Source: Flavobacterium tistrianum (GTDB lineage: Bacteria > Bacteroidota > Bacteroidia > Flavobacteriales > Flavobacteriaceae). From it: 64,000 nucleotides of DNA. The stretch's first letter is position 1, and the number at the start of each line of letters is the position of its first letter. The notes beneath the pieces were generated by a model, which did not search any database, had not been told where the DNA came from, and saw nothing but the letters and a program-made list of their open reading frames with translations. Of the stretch, positions 56,164 through 64,000 are shown piece after piece. Location: the NCBI RefSeq assembly GCF_003254545.1, contig NZ_QJRH01000072.1:124001-188000 (forward strand), in the 5' to 3' direction. The translations under genes were made by a program, and so were the position numbers.

Positions 56164-56190
56164 ACTAGATTTTTCAAATTATATATTCTA

Positions 56191-59100
56191 TTAATTCTCC
56201 ACTTTTACAATGGCCATTTTTCCATTATATGGTTTACTACCTTTTGCATCTAATGCTTTTGTTGCCTCTTGTAAACCGTCGTATTTCTCATAATAGATAT
56301 AGTACTTACTTGTAGCTACATTATAAAAGAAATTAATATCTGAACGTCCTGCAGCCACTGCTTTTGTTAAGAATTCATCTCGTTTCTCTACACTATTATG
56401 AACTGCAACAATTAAATAATAACCATTATCAGAGTTTTTAATATTTTTAATAATCTGCATATTTGACTGCTCTTCACCAAAATCAAAATCATTTGCTTTT
56501 AATGGTGAACTGCTCAATTTTGTTGTCTCTTTTATTCTCTTAAGAGCTGCAACGTCCTGCGCATATCTTCCTTCATCATTTTCATAAGCCGCACGTTTAA
56601 TTCTACGTTTACGCTCAATTTCAGTCTCAGTCTTAATACGCTCTAAATCGGCAATCAAAGAAGCGCCTTCTCTTTCCATTTTTAATTGAGCCGCTTTCAA
56701 TTCGTTTATCTTTTCAAGATAAGCTTTATTCAAAGGATCATCTTTCGGGAACTTTTTAAGTCGATCGTTATACAGATTAGTCAGTTTCGCAATCTCATTC
56801 TTCATACTGTTATTTGCGTCAGCAATCTGAACTTTCAATGCCTCAATTTGGCTATTTTCTGCCGCTACACTCTTAAATGGTTTTGGCTCCCTATATATAC
56901 CTCTTTCACTTAAATCATTCTCCTCTTTCAAATCGTTTAAGTCTTTCTGTTTATTCGCAACAGTCGCTTTAAACTGATTTAGTAAATCCGTTTGAATATT
57001 ACTTGTGCCTTCAACAGATTTAGTTAGATTCTCGATCGATTTTCCTGTATCATCTTTCGCTTTTGCCGCTAGTGCCGCTGCTGCTGCATCGGCTTTTGCC
57101 TGGTTTGCTGCTAATCTTGCTTGGCGCTCTTCTTCTTCACGTAAACGTCTTGTTTCTTCTTCAGCTTTCATCTTCTCTGTAGCTTCAGCATCGGCTTTGG
57201 CTTTTGCTTCTGCTAGAAGTCTTGCTTGTTCAGCTGCCATATCTGCTTTGGCTTTTGCATCTGCTGCCAATTTCGCCTGACGAGCATCTTCTTCTACTCT
57301 AGCTTTTTCTTCGGCAGCCTGTTTAACTTTTAGCGCTTCTGCATCTGCTTTTGCTTTTGCATCGGCTGCTAGTTTAGCTTGAAGTGCTTCTGCGTCGGCT
57401 TTTGCTTTTGCGTCTGCTGCAAGTTTTGATTGAAGTGCTTCTGCATCTGCTTTTGCCTTAGCATCAGCTGCTAATTTCGCCTGACGAGCTTCTTCATCCA
57501 ATCTTGCTTTTTCATCTGCAGCTTGTTTCGCTTTTAATGCTTCTGCATCCGCTTTTGCTTTTGCATCGGCTGCTAATTTCGCCTGACGAGCATCTTCCTC
57601 TTCTTGTAATTTTTTCGCTTCGGCTTCTGCTTTCGCTTTTGCGGTGGCTTCTGCATCTGCTTTTACTTTTGCGTCAGCCAATAGTTTTGCTTGTAGAGCT
57701 TCCATATCTGCTTTTGCTTTTGCATCTGCTACTAATTTCGCTTGAAGCGCTTCTGCATCTGCTTTTGCTTTAGCATCTGCTGCTAATTTCGCTTGACGAG
57801 CTTCTTCTTCAACTCTAGCTTTTTCTTCTGCGGCTTGTTTCGCTTTTAATGCCTCTGCATCCGCTTTTGCTTTAGCTTCTGCTGCTAATCTTGCTTTTTC
57901 TGCTTCGGCATCCGCTTTGGCTTTAGCATCTACTGCTAATTTTGCTTGACGAGCTTCTTCTTCTACTCTCGCTTTTTCTTCTGCAACTTGTTTCGCTTTT
58001 AACGTTTCTGCATCGGCTTTCGCTTTAGCTTCGGCTGCTAATCTTGCTTTTTCTGCTTCTGCATCGGCTTTGGCCTTAGCTTCGGCTACTTGTTTCGCTT
58101 TTAATGCTTCTGCATCTGCCTTAGCTTTTGCATCGGCTGCTAATTTCGCTTGACGAGCATCTTCCTCTTCTTGTAATTTTTTCGCTTCTGCTTCTGCTTT
58201 CGCTTTGGCTGTAGCTTCTGCATCTGCTTTTACTCTGGCATCTGCAATTAATTTAGCTTGCAAAGCTTCCATATCGGCTTTTGCTTTTGCATCTGCTGCC
58301 AATCTTGCTTGTTCTGCTTCTGCATCGGCTTTCGCTTTAGCTTCTGAAGCTAATCTTACTTTTTCTGCTTCTGCATCAGCTTTTGCTTTTGCATCGGCTT
58401 CTAATTTTGCTTTTGCTTTTGCATCGGCATCCGCTTTCGCTTTAGCATCTGCTACTAATTTGGCCTGAAGTGCTTCTGCATCAGCTTTCGCTTTTGCTTC
58501 CGCTGCTAATTGAGCTTGTTTCGCTTCTTCGGCTTGTTTTATTTTCAATGCTTCTGCATCAGCCTTTGCTTTTAATTCAGCAGCTATAATTGCTTGTCTT
58601 GCTTCTTCGTCAGCTTTTACTTTTGCATCTGCTGCTAGTTTCTCTTTAAGTGCTGCTTCTTCGGCTGCTTTTGCTTTTGCATCTGCCGCCAATTTGGCTT
58701 TGTTAGCAGCGTCAATCGATGCTTTTGTTTTAGCTTCGGCTGCGGTCTTAGCTTTTGCTTCAGCTGCTAATCTTGCTTGCAATGCATCTGAATCTGCTTT
58801 TGCTTTTGCATCGGCAGCTAATATTGACTGCATATCAGCGGCCTCCGCTTTTGCTTTAGCATCTGCTTTACGTTTTGCTTCTGCAGCGTCAGCTTTTGCT
58901 TTATTGTCTGCAATTAATTTTAATCTTGCAGCCTCAGCATCTGCTTTTGCTTTTTCTGCAGCAGCCAATCTTGCTTGTCTTGCCGCTTCAGCGTCTGCTT
59001 TTACTTTTTCAGCAGCGGCTAATCTCATTTTTGCTGCAGCTTCTGAATTTGCTCTTGCTCTTTCTATCGCAAGTTGTGCTGCTGTTTTTTGTTGTGTTGG

Positions 59101-60777
59101 TGCTGCTGCATTCGCCGCGGCAGCTTTCGCTTTTGCAGCTTCTGCATCGGCTTTTGCTTTATCCGCTGAGGCCAATTTTGCTTGTAAAGCTTCTGCATCA
59201 GCTTTTGCTTTTGCATCAGCAGCTAATTTTATTTTTAAAGCTTCTGCATCTGCCTGAGCCTTATCTGCTGCTAACTGTTCTGGAGTTTTTTGTGCAACTA
59301 CTCCAGGTTTATTTGTTGCCGCCTGTGCTCTTGCTGCGGCTGCGGCATCAACTTTTGCTTTGTTATCAGCAGCAAGTTTTATTCTGCGTTCTTCAGCATC
59401 TGCTCTAGCTTTATCTGCTGCTAGTTGTGCTTGTGTTTTTTGTGTTTCAGCTACTGCTTTGTTTGCTGCTGCAACTTGTGCTCTTGCTGCGGCTGCCGCA
59501 TCTGCTTTGGCTTTTGCCTCTGCAGCTAATCTTATTTTAATAGCCTCAGCATCTGCTTTAGCTTTATTGTCTGCTTCTAGTTTTGCTTTTGCAGCGGCTT
59601 CAGCATCTGCTTTTGCTTTATTATCTGCTTCTAATTTGGCTTTCGCTTTAGCCTCTGCATCTGCCTTAACTTTTTCGGCAGCTGCTAATCTTGCTTGTTT
59701 TGCTTCAGCATCTGCTTTTGCTTTTGTTTCAGCAGCCAATCTGTTCTTTTCAGCAATTTCAGCTCTATTCACCTGAGTTGCTTCTGAATTTGGTTTAGCT
59801 GGAACTCGTTTTGGCTTAGCTGGATCAATCAATGATCCTTCATCATCATCTCCGTAATAGTAATTTCTATTTTTGAATTTATAAGCTATAGCAAATTCAT
59901 GTGAACCTCCTAAATTTGAGAAATTGCCCATTCCTCTTTCGTAATTGTATTCAATAGCAATACTCGGAGAAATATTTACTCCAAGACCTGCAGAAACTCC
60001 ATACAATGTATTATATCCAGCTTGCGCCCAAACTCCTTGCTGAAGTGCAAGCATAGCAAGTCCAGAAATAACTGTTTTATCTTTTTTGATTTCTGTTCTA
60101 ACAATTCCAGAAAATTTACTTCTGTCAAAAAAGCCATAACTATCAATATATCCAGTATACATAGCATGCAATTGAATGGCTCTTTCGGGATCTTCTTTTA
60201 CCATTCCAGATCCGAAATTGTAAAGCACTAAATTGTTAACTGCCAATCCGAAATCTAAAAATTCTGTTCCATAATTAATCCCAGGATTTACAGTCAGCAA
60301 TGTACTTTTTGGAAACTCTCCGTTTAAAATAGTAGAGTCATCAGATATGATTTTTCCTGTATTTATACCGCTTTGATAAATTCCAACATTTAAACCAAAA
60401 GTCAAATTGCTAGCCTCTTCTAAAACAATGTTATGAGCGAAATTGGCAACTCCGCCAAAAACAGTCATTAGTCCGTAATTCTGCTGAAATAGACCGACAG
60501 CAAATGCTTCATTCTCTCTAAATCGTCCAGAATAATTAGCTAAATACGTCTGCGGAGCATTTTCAAATTGAACCCATTGTCTTTTGTTATAAAAACTAGC
60601 ATATGGATTTGATTCTCTAACAAAACTGAATGTTGGGTTAATTAAATATCTATTAAACTTTAAAGAATTTCTTATGGGTAATGAAAACGAAACAACTCCA
60701 TCCTCAGAAGCATCTTGAGAATAGAGTACATTTGATAAACCATAAAATAACGTGATGAATAGTAAAAGTTTCTTCAT
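56191..60777 (-). CDS. sprD: SprD: PorP-like barrel, giant coiled coil and SPOR-like end
   Basis: A 1528-residue protein with signal peptide ending NVLYSQ (residue 21). Residues about 25-310 resemble the PorP/SprF outer membrane barrel (RYLINPTFSFVRESNPYASFYN, ending HEFAIAYKFKNRNYYYG). Residues about 330-1245 are an almost pure array of short Ala/Lys/Asp/Glu units (AKADAEA, AAEAKAKADAEA), a TolA-like long helix or coiled coil about 900 residues long. A more normal coiled coil follows, and the last 75 residues (NGYYLIVAVHNSVEKRDEFL ... GKMAIVKVEN) look like a SPOR peptidoglycan-binding domain. In F. johnsoniae SprD is needed for normal gliding but its function is unsettled; this layout suggests a tether from outer membrane to cell wall. 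It starts one base after the sprC stop. Confidence 0.88.
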   Translation of the reverse strand: MKKLLLFITLFYGLSNVLYSQDASEDGVVSFSLPIRNSLKFNRYLINPTFSFVRESNPYASFYNKRQWVQFENAPQTYLANYSGRFRENEAFAVGLFQQNYGLMTVFGGVANFAHNIVLEEASNLTFGLNVGIYQSGINTGKIISDDSTILNGEFPKSTLLTVNPGINYGTEFLDFGLAVNNLVLYNFGSGMVKEDPERAIQLHAMYTGYIDSYGFFDRSKFSGIVRTEIKKDKTVISGLAMLALQQGVWAQAGYNTLYGVSAGLGVNISPSIAIEYNYERGMGNFSNLGGSHEFAIAYKFKNRNYYYGDDDEGSLIDPAKPKRVPAKPNSEATQVNRAEIAEKNRLAAETKAKADAEAKQARLAAAEKVKADAEAKAKAKLEADNKAKADAEAAAKAKLEADNKAKADAEAIKIRLAAEAKAKADAAAAARAQVAAANKAVAETQKTQAQLAADKARADAEERRIKLAADNKAKVDAAAAARAQAATNKPGVVAQKTPEQLAADKAQADAEALKIKLAADAKAKADAEALQAKLASADKAKADAEAAKAKAAAANAAAPTQQKTAAQLAIERARANSEAAAKMRLAAAEKVKADAEAARQARLAAAEKAKADAEAARLKLIADNKAKADAAEAKRKADAKAKAEAADMQSILAADAKAKADSDALQARLAAEAKAKTAAEAKTKASIDAANKAKLAADAKAKAAEEAALKEKLAADAKVKADEEARQAIIAAELKAKADAEALKIKQAEEAKQAQLAAEAKAKADAEALQAKLVADAKAKADADAKAKAKLEADAKAKADAEAEKVRLASEAKAKADAEAEQARLAADAKAKADMEALQAKLIADARVKADAEATAKAKAEAEAKKLQEEEDARQAKLAADAKAKADAEALKAKQVAEAKAKADAEAEKARLAAEAKAKADAETLKAKQVAEEKARVEEEARQAKLAVDAKAKADAEAEKARLAAEAKAKADAEALKAKQAAEEKARVEEEARQAKLAADAKAKADAEALQAKLVADAKAKADMEALQAKLLADAKVKADAEATAKAKAEAEAKKLQEEEDARQAKLAADAKAKADAEALKAKQAADEKARLDEEARQAKLAADAKAKADAEALQSKLAADAKAKADAEALQAKLAADAKAKADAEALKVKQAAEEKARVEEDARQAKLAADAKAKADMAAEQARLLAEAKAKADAEATEKMKAEEETRRLREEEERQARLAANQAKADAAAAALAAKAKDDTGKSIENLTKSVEGTSNIQTDLLNQFKATVANKQKDLNDLKEENDLSERGIYREPKPFKSVAAENSQIEALKVQIADANNSMKNEIAKLTNLYNDRLKKFPKDDPLNKAYLEKINELKAAQLKMEREGASLIADLERIKTETEIERKRRIKRAAYENDEGRYAQDVAALKRIKETTKLSSSPLKANDFDFGEEQSNMQIIKNIKNSDNGYYLIVAVHNSVEKRDEFLTKAVAAGRSDINFFYNVATSKYYIYYEKYDGLQEATKALDAKGSKPYNGKMAIVKVEN

Positions 60778-60778
60778 A

Positions 60779-62230
60779 TTATTTTATAACCGTTATTGAT
60801 CCTTTTTTTTCACCTGCATCGCCTTGAATGACATAGTAATAAACGGGATTTACATTTTTAAAATCTATATTGTTTTGAGGCCAATCGCCTTGGTAATTCA
60901 CTACATCCAAAACCATTTCTCCATTTGAACTAATGATCATTACCTTCGTATTTGCATTTTTATATTCGTCTGGAATATTCCAATACGGATTCATTCCGCT
61001 TAATTTAATAATGTTTGGAATAACGCTTGATGGGCCAGACTCGCCATTTATTCTAAATGAAAACTCTCGGCTTGCTATACATCCAGATGCCTGAGAAACT
61101 TTTGCTTTGTAGTTACCTTTTACAGCTACAACATAAGAACTTGATGTTTCATTAGAAATTAAATTATCATTTAAATACCACTCATAAATTGGTGCTGTAG
61201 CATCTGTTGTAATAGTTACAGTAATAGTTTCACCTTCGTTTAATTTATATCCATCCGGAGCATCAATACTTGCGTTAAAACTATTGCTCTTAAGATTAAT
61301 AGATCCTGTAGCCTTACATCCGCCAAAATCAACATCTACAGAATAAACTCCAGATTCGTTTGTAGAATAAGTACGATTTGTCGCTCCTGCAATTAGATTA
61401 CCATCTTTTTTCCATTGATAGCTATTTCCTGAAGTCGCTGTTAAAACTGTTCCCGAACCACTAGCGCAGAATGGATTTCCTAAACTTGATTCGATCGTAA
61501 CCGAAGAACCAGAAGCAACTGATGTAACAGTGACACGATTTGAATACGATCCAGAAGTACATGTGCCGTAATTTGTTTCTGCGTAGTAAATTCCAGGTGT
61601 TGTAACCGTATAATCTTTCCCACCATTTCCTTGAACAAGTGTCGGCAATGCTGTTTCACCGTTATCTCTGTACCAGTTGTATGATAGAGATGGATATTTT
61701 AAAGGTGAATCTGGATTGGTAGCTACGTTATCTATTGACAAAACAAAACTGCCACCTGCACAAAATGCCGCAGTACCATTAAAGTTATTAATCGTATACT
61801 GTTGGTCATGTGCTCTGTAATAAATTGGGAAAGCATTCTTTAAACCAAAAGAAACAAATTTACTGCTAGAAAATCCCGTAGTAGAGACTCTAAGACTATA
61901 AGTATCTGATCCTACCAAATCTGTTGGAACGGCAAACGTTATTCTCTTTTGATTGCTGGCAGGATCCGATACTGTAATTGTTGTAGTTTTTACAATGTTT
62001 ACAAAATTATTAGTTGAAAGTTCAACCTCAAACACTGTTCCCGCAGGAAAACCACTATAGGTAAAAGTTGCATTATATTCGTTACCGCCTGGTCCAGCAC
62101 AGATTCTATCAAAATCCAAAACTTGAGGATTTATCGTTTTAGTCTGCGCACAAGTACTCGATCCAGTAAAGAAGATTATGCTGAATAATATTAAAACTTT
62201 AAAAAAAGATAAAGTAATTTTTTGAATCAT
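60779..62230 (-). CDS. sprC: SprC, secreted gliding-motility protein
   Basis: A 483-residue protein with signal peptide ending STCAQ (about residue 29). It contains Ig/PKD-like beta domains with paired Cys (GSFVLSIDNVATNPDSPL, then LSYNWYRDNGETALP, VTTPGIYYAETNYGTC and SGVYSVDVDFGGC), and a C-terminal part (VIPNIIKLSGMNPYWNIPDE ... YYYVIQGDAGEKKGSITVIK) that is a type B gliding-associated C-terminal domain, so it is probably exported by the type IX system. The gene order with sprD, sprB and sprF fits the F. johnsoniae operon. Its ATG overlaps the upstream stop by four bases (ATGA). Confidence 0.88.
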   Translation of the reverse strand: MIQKITLSFFKVLILFSIIFFTGSSTCAQTKTINPQVLDFDRICAGPGGNEYNATFTYSGFPAGTVFEVELSTNNFVNIVKTTTITVSDPASNQKRITFAVPTDLVGSDTYSLRVSTTGFSSSKFVSFGLKNAFPIYYRAHDQQYTINNFNGTAAFCAGGSFVLSIDNVATNPDSPLKYPSLSYNWYRDNGETALPTLVQGNGGKDYTVTTPGIYYAETNYGTCTSGSYSNRVTVTSVASGSSVTIESSLGNPFCASGSGTVLTATSGNSYQWKKDGNLIAGATNRTYSTNESGVYSVDVDFGGCKATGSINLKSNSFNASIDAPDGYKLNEGETITVTITTDATAPIYEWYLNDNLISNETSSSYVVAVKGNYKAKVSQASGCIASREFSFRINGESGPSSVIPNIIKLSGMNPYWNIPDEYKNANTKVMIISSNGEMVLDVVNYQGDWPQNNIDFKNVNPVYYYVIQGDAGEKKGSITVIK

Positions 62231-62637
62231 ATAGTGCGTGTTCTTGCTAGATCTATACGCTCAAAAAACAAGATATCTATGAATGTTTCTGAGAAATCAT
62301 ACTTGTAGTTTTCAATCACTTCTTTTGCAAGAATAGAAGTTGCTGCAAGTGTTGAGTTCTCCTCACAATTGTTAGATACAGTATTTGACTCAGCCGCTAT
62401 AGTAAGGTTATCCTTGGGGGTGGACATCCCTACTATAGACTGATTTAAATTACTTGATTTGCCGTTTTCTATAACAGCATTGTTATTGTTGTTTTGGTTA
62501 TTATTAGCCAAAGTTAAACCACGCTCAGAAACAGCAGCCTTAGTAGGGTTTTCTGCTGTATTCTGTGCATATAGAGTTAACGATATAGGCGAAACCAAAA
62601 ATATTATATATAAAAAATATTTTTTCGTAGATACCAT
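62227..62637 (-). CDS. Small secreted protein of the spr operon, unknown function
   Basis: A 136-residue protein with signal peptide MVSTKKYFLYIIFLVSPISL ending TLYAQ, then an Asn-rich, low-complexity stretch (NNNQNNNNNAV by eye) and a C-terminal part with VIENYKYDFSETFIDILFF. No family is recognised. I use ATG 62637 since it gives a clean signal peptide; the frame runs 13 codons further to 62676. It overlaps sprC by four bases and lies 100 bases after the upstream large secreted protein, so it belongs to the gliding operon. Confidence 0.75.
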   Translation of the reverse strand: MVSTKKYFLYIIFLVSPISLTLYAQNTAENPTKAAVSERGLTLANNNQNNNNNAVIENGKSSNLNQSIVGMSTPKDNLTIAAESNTVSNNCEENSTLAATSILAKEVIENYKYDFSETFIDILFFERIDLARTRTI

Positions 62638-62737
62638 TATGTCTTGATCTTTATTTAGGCCCGTAAGACGATACATAAATTGTGTCTGGGGACTTAATTA
62701 ATAAAATTTACGCGTGGGAAATAAAAATCGAAACTAT

Positions 62738-64000
62738 TTATCTATTACCGCTAGAAGCCGTGATTTTTCCTAATTGTAATCTGAAATCTGGTTTTTTAGG
62801 ATTGAAGATATCAATGAATGTTTCTTTGTTGTCACTTTGAGAGTAAACGTTAAAGAAAACACTGTTTCCATACCAGCTCTCTAAATCTTCATTGTTAGAA
62901 TTGTATTCAGTAAAGATGTTTCCTTTACATAAGTTGAAATACATTTCCTCAAATTTGATTTTTTTAAGGTTGGCATCATTGATTTCAGTTTTGCTGTCTA
63001 ATAATACTGCAGGGTTGAATCCAGAGATTACACTTCTTTTCATTTCAAGAGAAGCATTTTCAGCTACATATACAGCCTCTTTTACTAAACCTGCTTGAAT
63101 GTCAGCGTTAATGTTTTCACTGTCATTAACCATTGTAATATTACTTGCAACAACTAAAGTTTGTTTTTTAGTGAAGTCTGTTTCACTTTTCTTCTCAAAA
63201 GATCTAACCTCCATACAACGAGATCCGTCTTTTGTGCTTGAGAAGTAAGAAGATCTAACTGCTAAAGAGTTGAAGAAACGACATTGAACTCCTTGAGAGA
63301 ATTTAAAGTCATCGTTAACTGATTTATAAGAAACGAATTTTGTTGCATTTAAGTCACCACCTAAGATTCCGAAAGAATCTCCTCCAGCGTAGCTCACCAT
63401 AATATTTTCTAAAATCGTTTTGTTACCAACAGCTGCTAAAGTCAAAGCATTGAAAGTATCAGCTCCTTTTACTTTTTTACCAGCAAACTCGATTCTAACG
63501 AATCTTAAAATTCCTGAGTTTGAAGCCACATTGTCTCCACCGTAAGTAGTCATTGTAGGATCAAGATCTAGGTTATAAGAACCTACATTTCCGAATTTGT
63601 TAATTGGAGCATCTCCAAGGATTACGATTCCACCCCAGTCTCCAGCTTTTTTCATGCTGCGGTTTGAAGTAAATACAATTGGATCTGTTTCTAAACCATC
63701 AGCCACTAATTGTGCTCCTTTTGTGATTACTAATGTTCCTTTTGTTTCGAAATCACCGATAATTACAGTTCCAGGTTCGATAGTTAAAACAGCATTGTTT
63801 GTAACATAAACGTTTCCTTGCAAAACGTAGATATTTCTTTTCAGCAATTTAGTATTAACAGAAATGTTTCCTGCCAAAATTTGGTTTGCTTCTCCATAAT
63901 CAACTTTGTTAGGCTTAAACTCAGTCCAGTTGTTTAACCAATTGGTGTAGCCCATAATTCCTTTCTCTTGTTGAGCATTCATACTCGCAACTGTCAAAAG
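62738..64000 (-). CDS. Secreted beta-helix-like protein, start outside the window
   Basis: The visible 420 residues run from the end of a signal peptide (LTVASMNAQQEKG) to a stop at 62738; the start codon lies beyond base 64000. The body carries GNISVNTKLLKRNIYVLQGN and VTNNAVLTIEPGTVIIGDFE, then GTLVITKGAQLVADG and WGGIVILGDAPINKFG, a pattern known from secreted right-handed beta-helix proteins of Bacteroidota, often type IX cargo. The C-terminus here (LQLGKITASSGNR) shows no type A or B secretion domain, so it may not be type IX cargo itself. It is first in the visible run of spr genes. Confidence 0.8.
   Translation of the reverse strand, partial: LLTVASMNAQQEKGIMGYTNWLNNWTEFKPNKVDYGEANQILAGNISVNTKLLKRNIYVLQGNVYVTNNAVLTIEPGTVIIGDFETKGTLVITKGAQLVADGLETDPIVFTSNRSMKKAGDWGGIVILGDAPINKFGNVGSYNLDLDPTMTTYGGDNVASNSGILRFVRIEFAGKKVKGADTFNALTLAAVGNKTILENIMVSYAGGDSFGILGGDLNATKFVSYKSVNDDFKFSQGVQCRFFNSLAVRSSYFSSTKDGSRCMEVRSFEKKSETDFTKKQTLVVASNITMVNDSENINADIQAGLVKEAVYVAENASLEMKRSVISGFNPAVLLDSKTEINDANLKKIKFEEMYFNLCKGNIFTEYNSNNEDLESWYGNSVFFNVYSQSDNKETFIDIFNPKKPDFRLQLGKITASSGNR

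Noticed and set aside
57005..59776. Long open frames on the plus strand opposite the sprD coiled coil, rich in Ala, Ser and Leu
   Set aside because: They are mirror frames of the Ala/Lys/Asp repeats (GCA/AAA/GAT codons read backwards give no stops). No start signal or independent family pattern.

Overview
The window comes from a gliding, aerobic Bacteroidota bacterium, most probably a Flavobacterium close to F. johnsoniae. The evidence is AT-rich DNA, promoters carrying the Bacteroidota -7 element TAnnTTTG, few Shine-Dalgarno sequences, many short lipoproteins, and at the right end the gene order sprC-sprD-sprB-sprF known from the F. johnsoniae gliding motility operon.

Left third (1-17.5 kb): tetrapyrrole synthesis. 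On the minus strand lie the start of a sensor kinase, hemJ, a lipoprotein gene, hemH and an AraC regulator. Divergent on the plus strand are hemA, hemC, hemD, hemE, hemF and, after an interruption, hemB with a cytochrome c lipoprotein. Together they cover the C5 pathway from glutamyl-tRNA to protoheme except HemL, using the oxygen-dependent HemF and the membrane enzyme HemJ. Two unrelated Y1 (HUH) transposase genes of the REP-associated type sit inside this locus, each beside its own family of short palindromes. One is broken by a single-base deletion; the other looks intact. A small unknown protein and a GNAT acetyltransferase precede hemF. A DUF4421-like protein, class I fructose-bisphosphate aldolase and two envelope proteins separate hemF from hemB.

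Middle (17.6-37 kb): an M13 peptidase, SCO1-type copper chaperone, the feoA-feoB operon with a 41-residue Cys-rich partner, an alpha/beta hydrolase, a possible 38-residue membrane protein, an HD phosphohydrolase, acyl-ACP desaturase, PlsC, RNase P protein, a DUF4349 lipoprotein / S41 protease / double-OmpA operon, a GNAT protein, DUF1579 and DUF4837 lipoproteins, a LysM lytic transglycosylase and phosphoglycerate kinase.

Right part (37-64 kb), all on the minus strand: the gliding adhesin operon. Transcription runs from the window edge leftwards: a large secreted beta-helix-like protein (cut by the edge), a small secreted protein, SprC, SprD (PorP-like barrel plus a giant Ala/Lys/Asp coiled coil plus a SPOR-like end), the 6014-residue SprB adhesin, and SprF, the PorP-type outer membrane partner needed for SprB secretion by the type IX system. 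No tRNA, rRNA or CRISPR array was seen.
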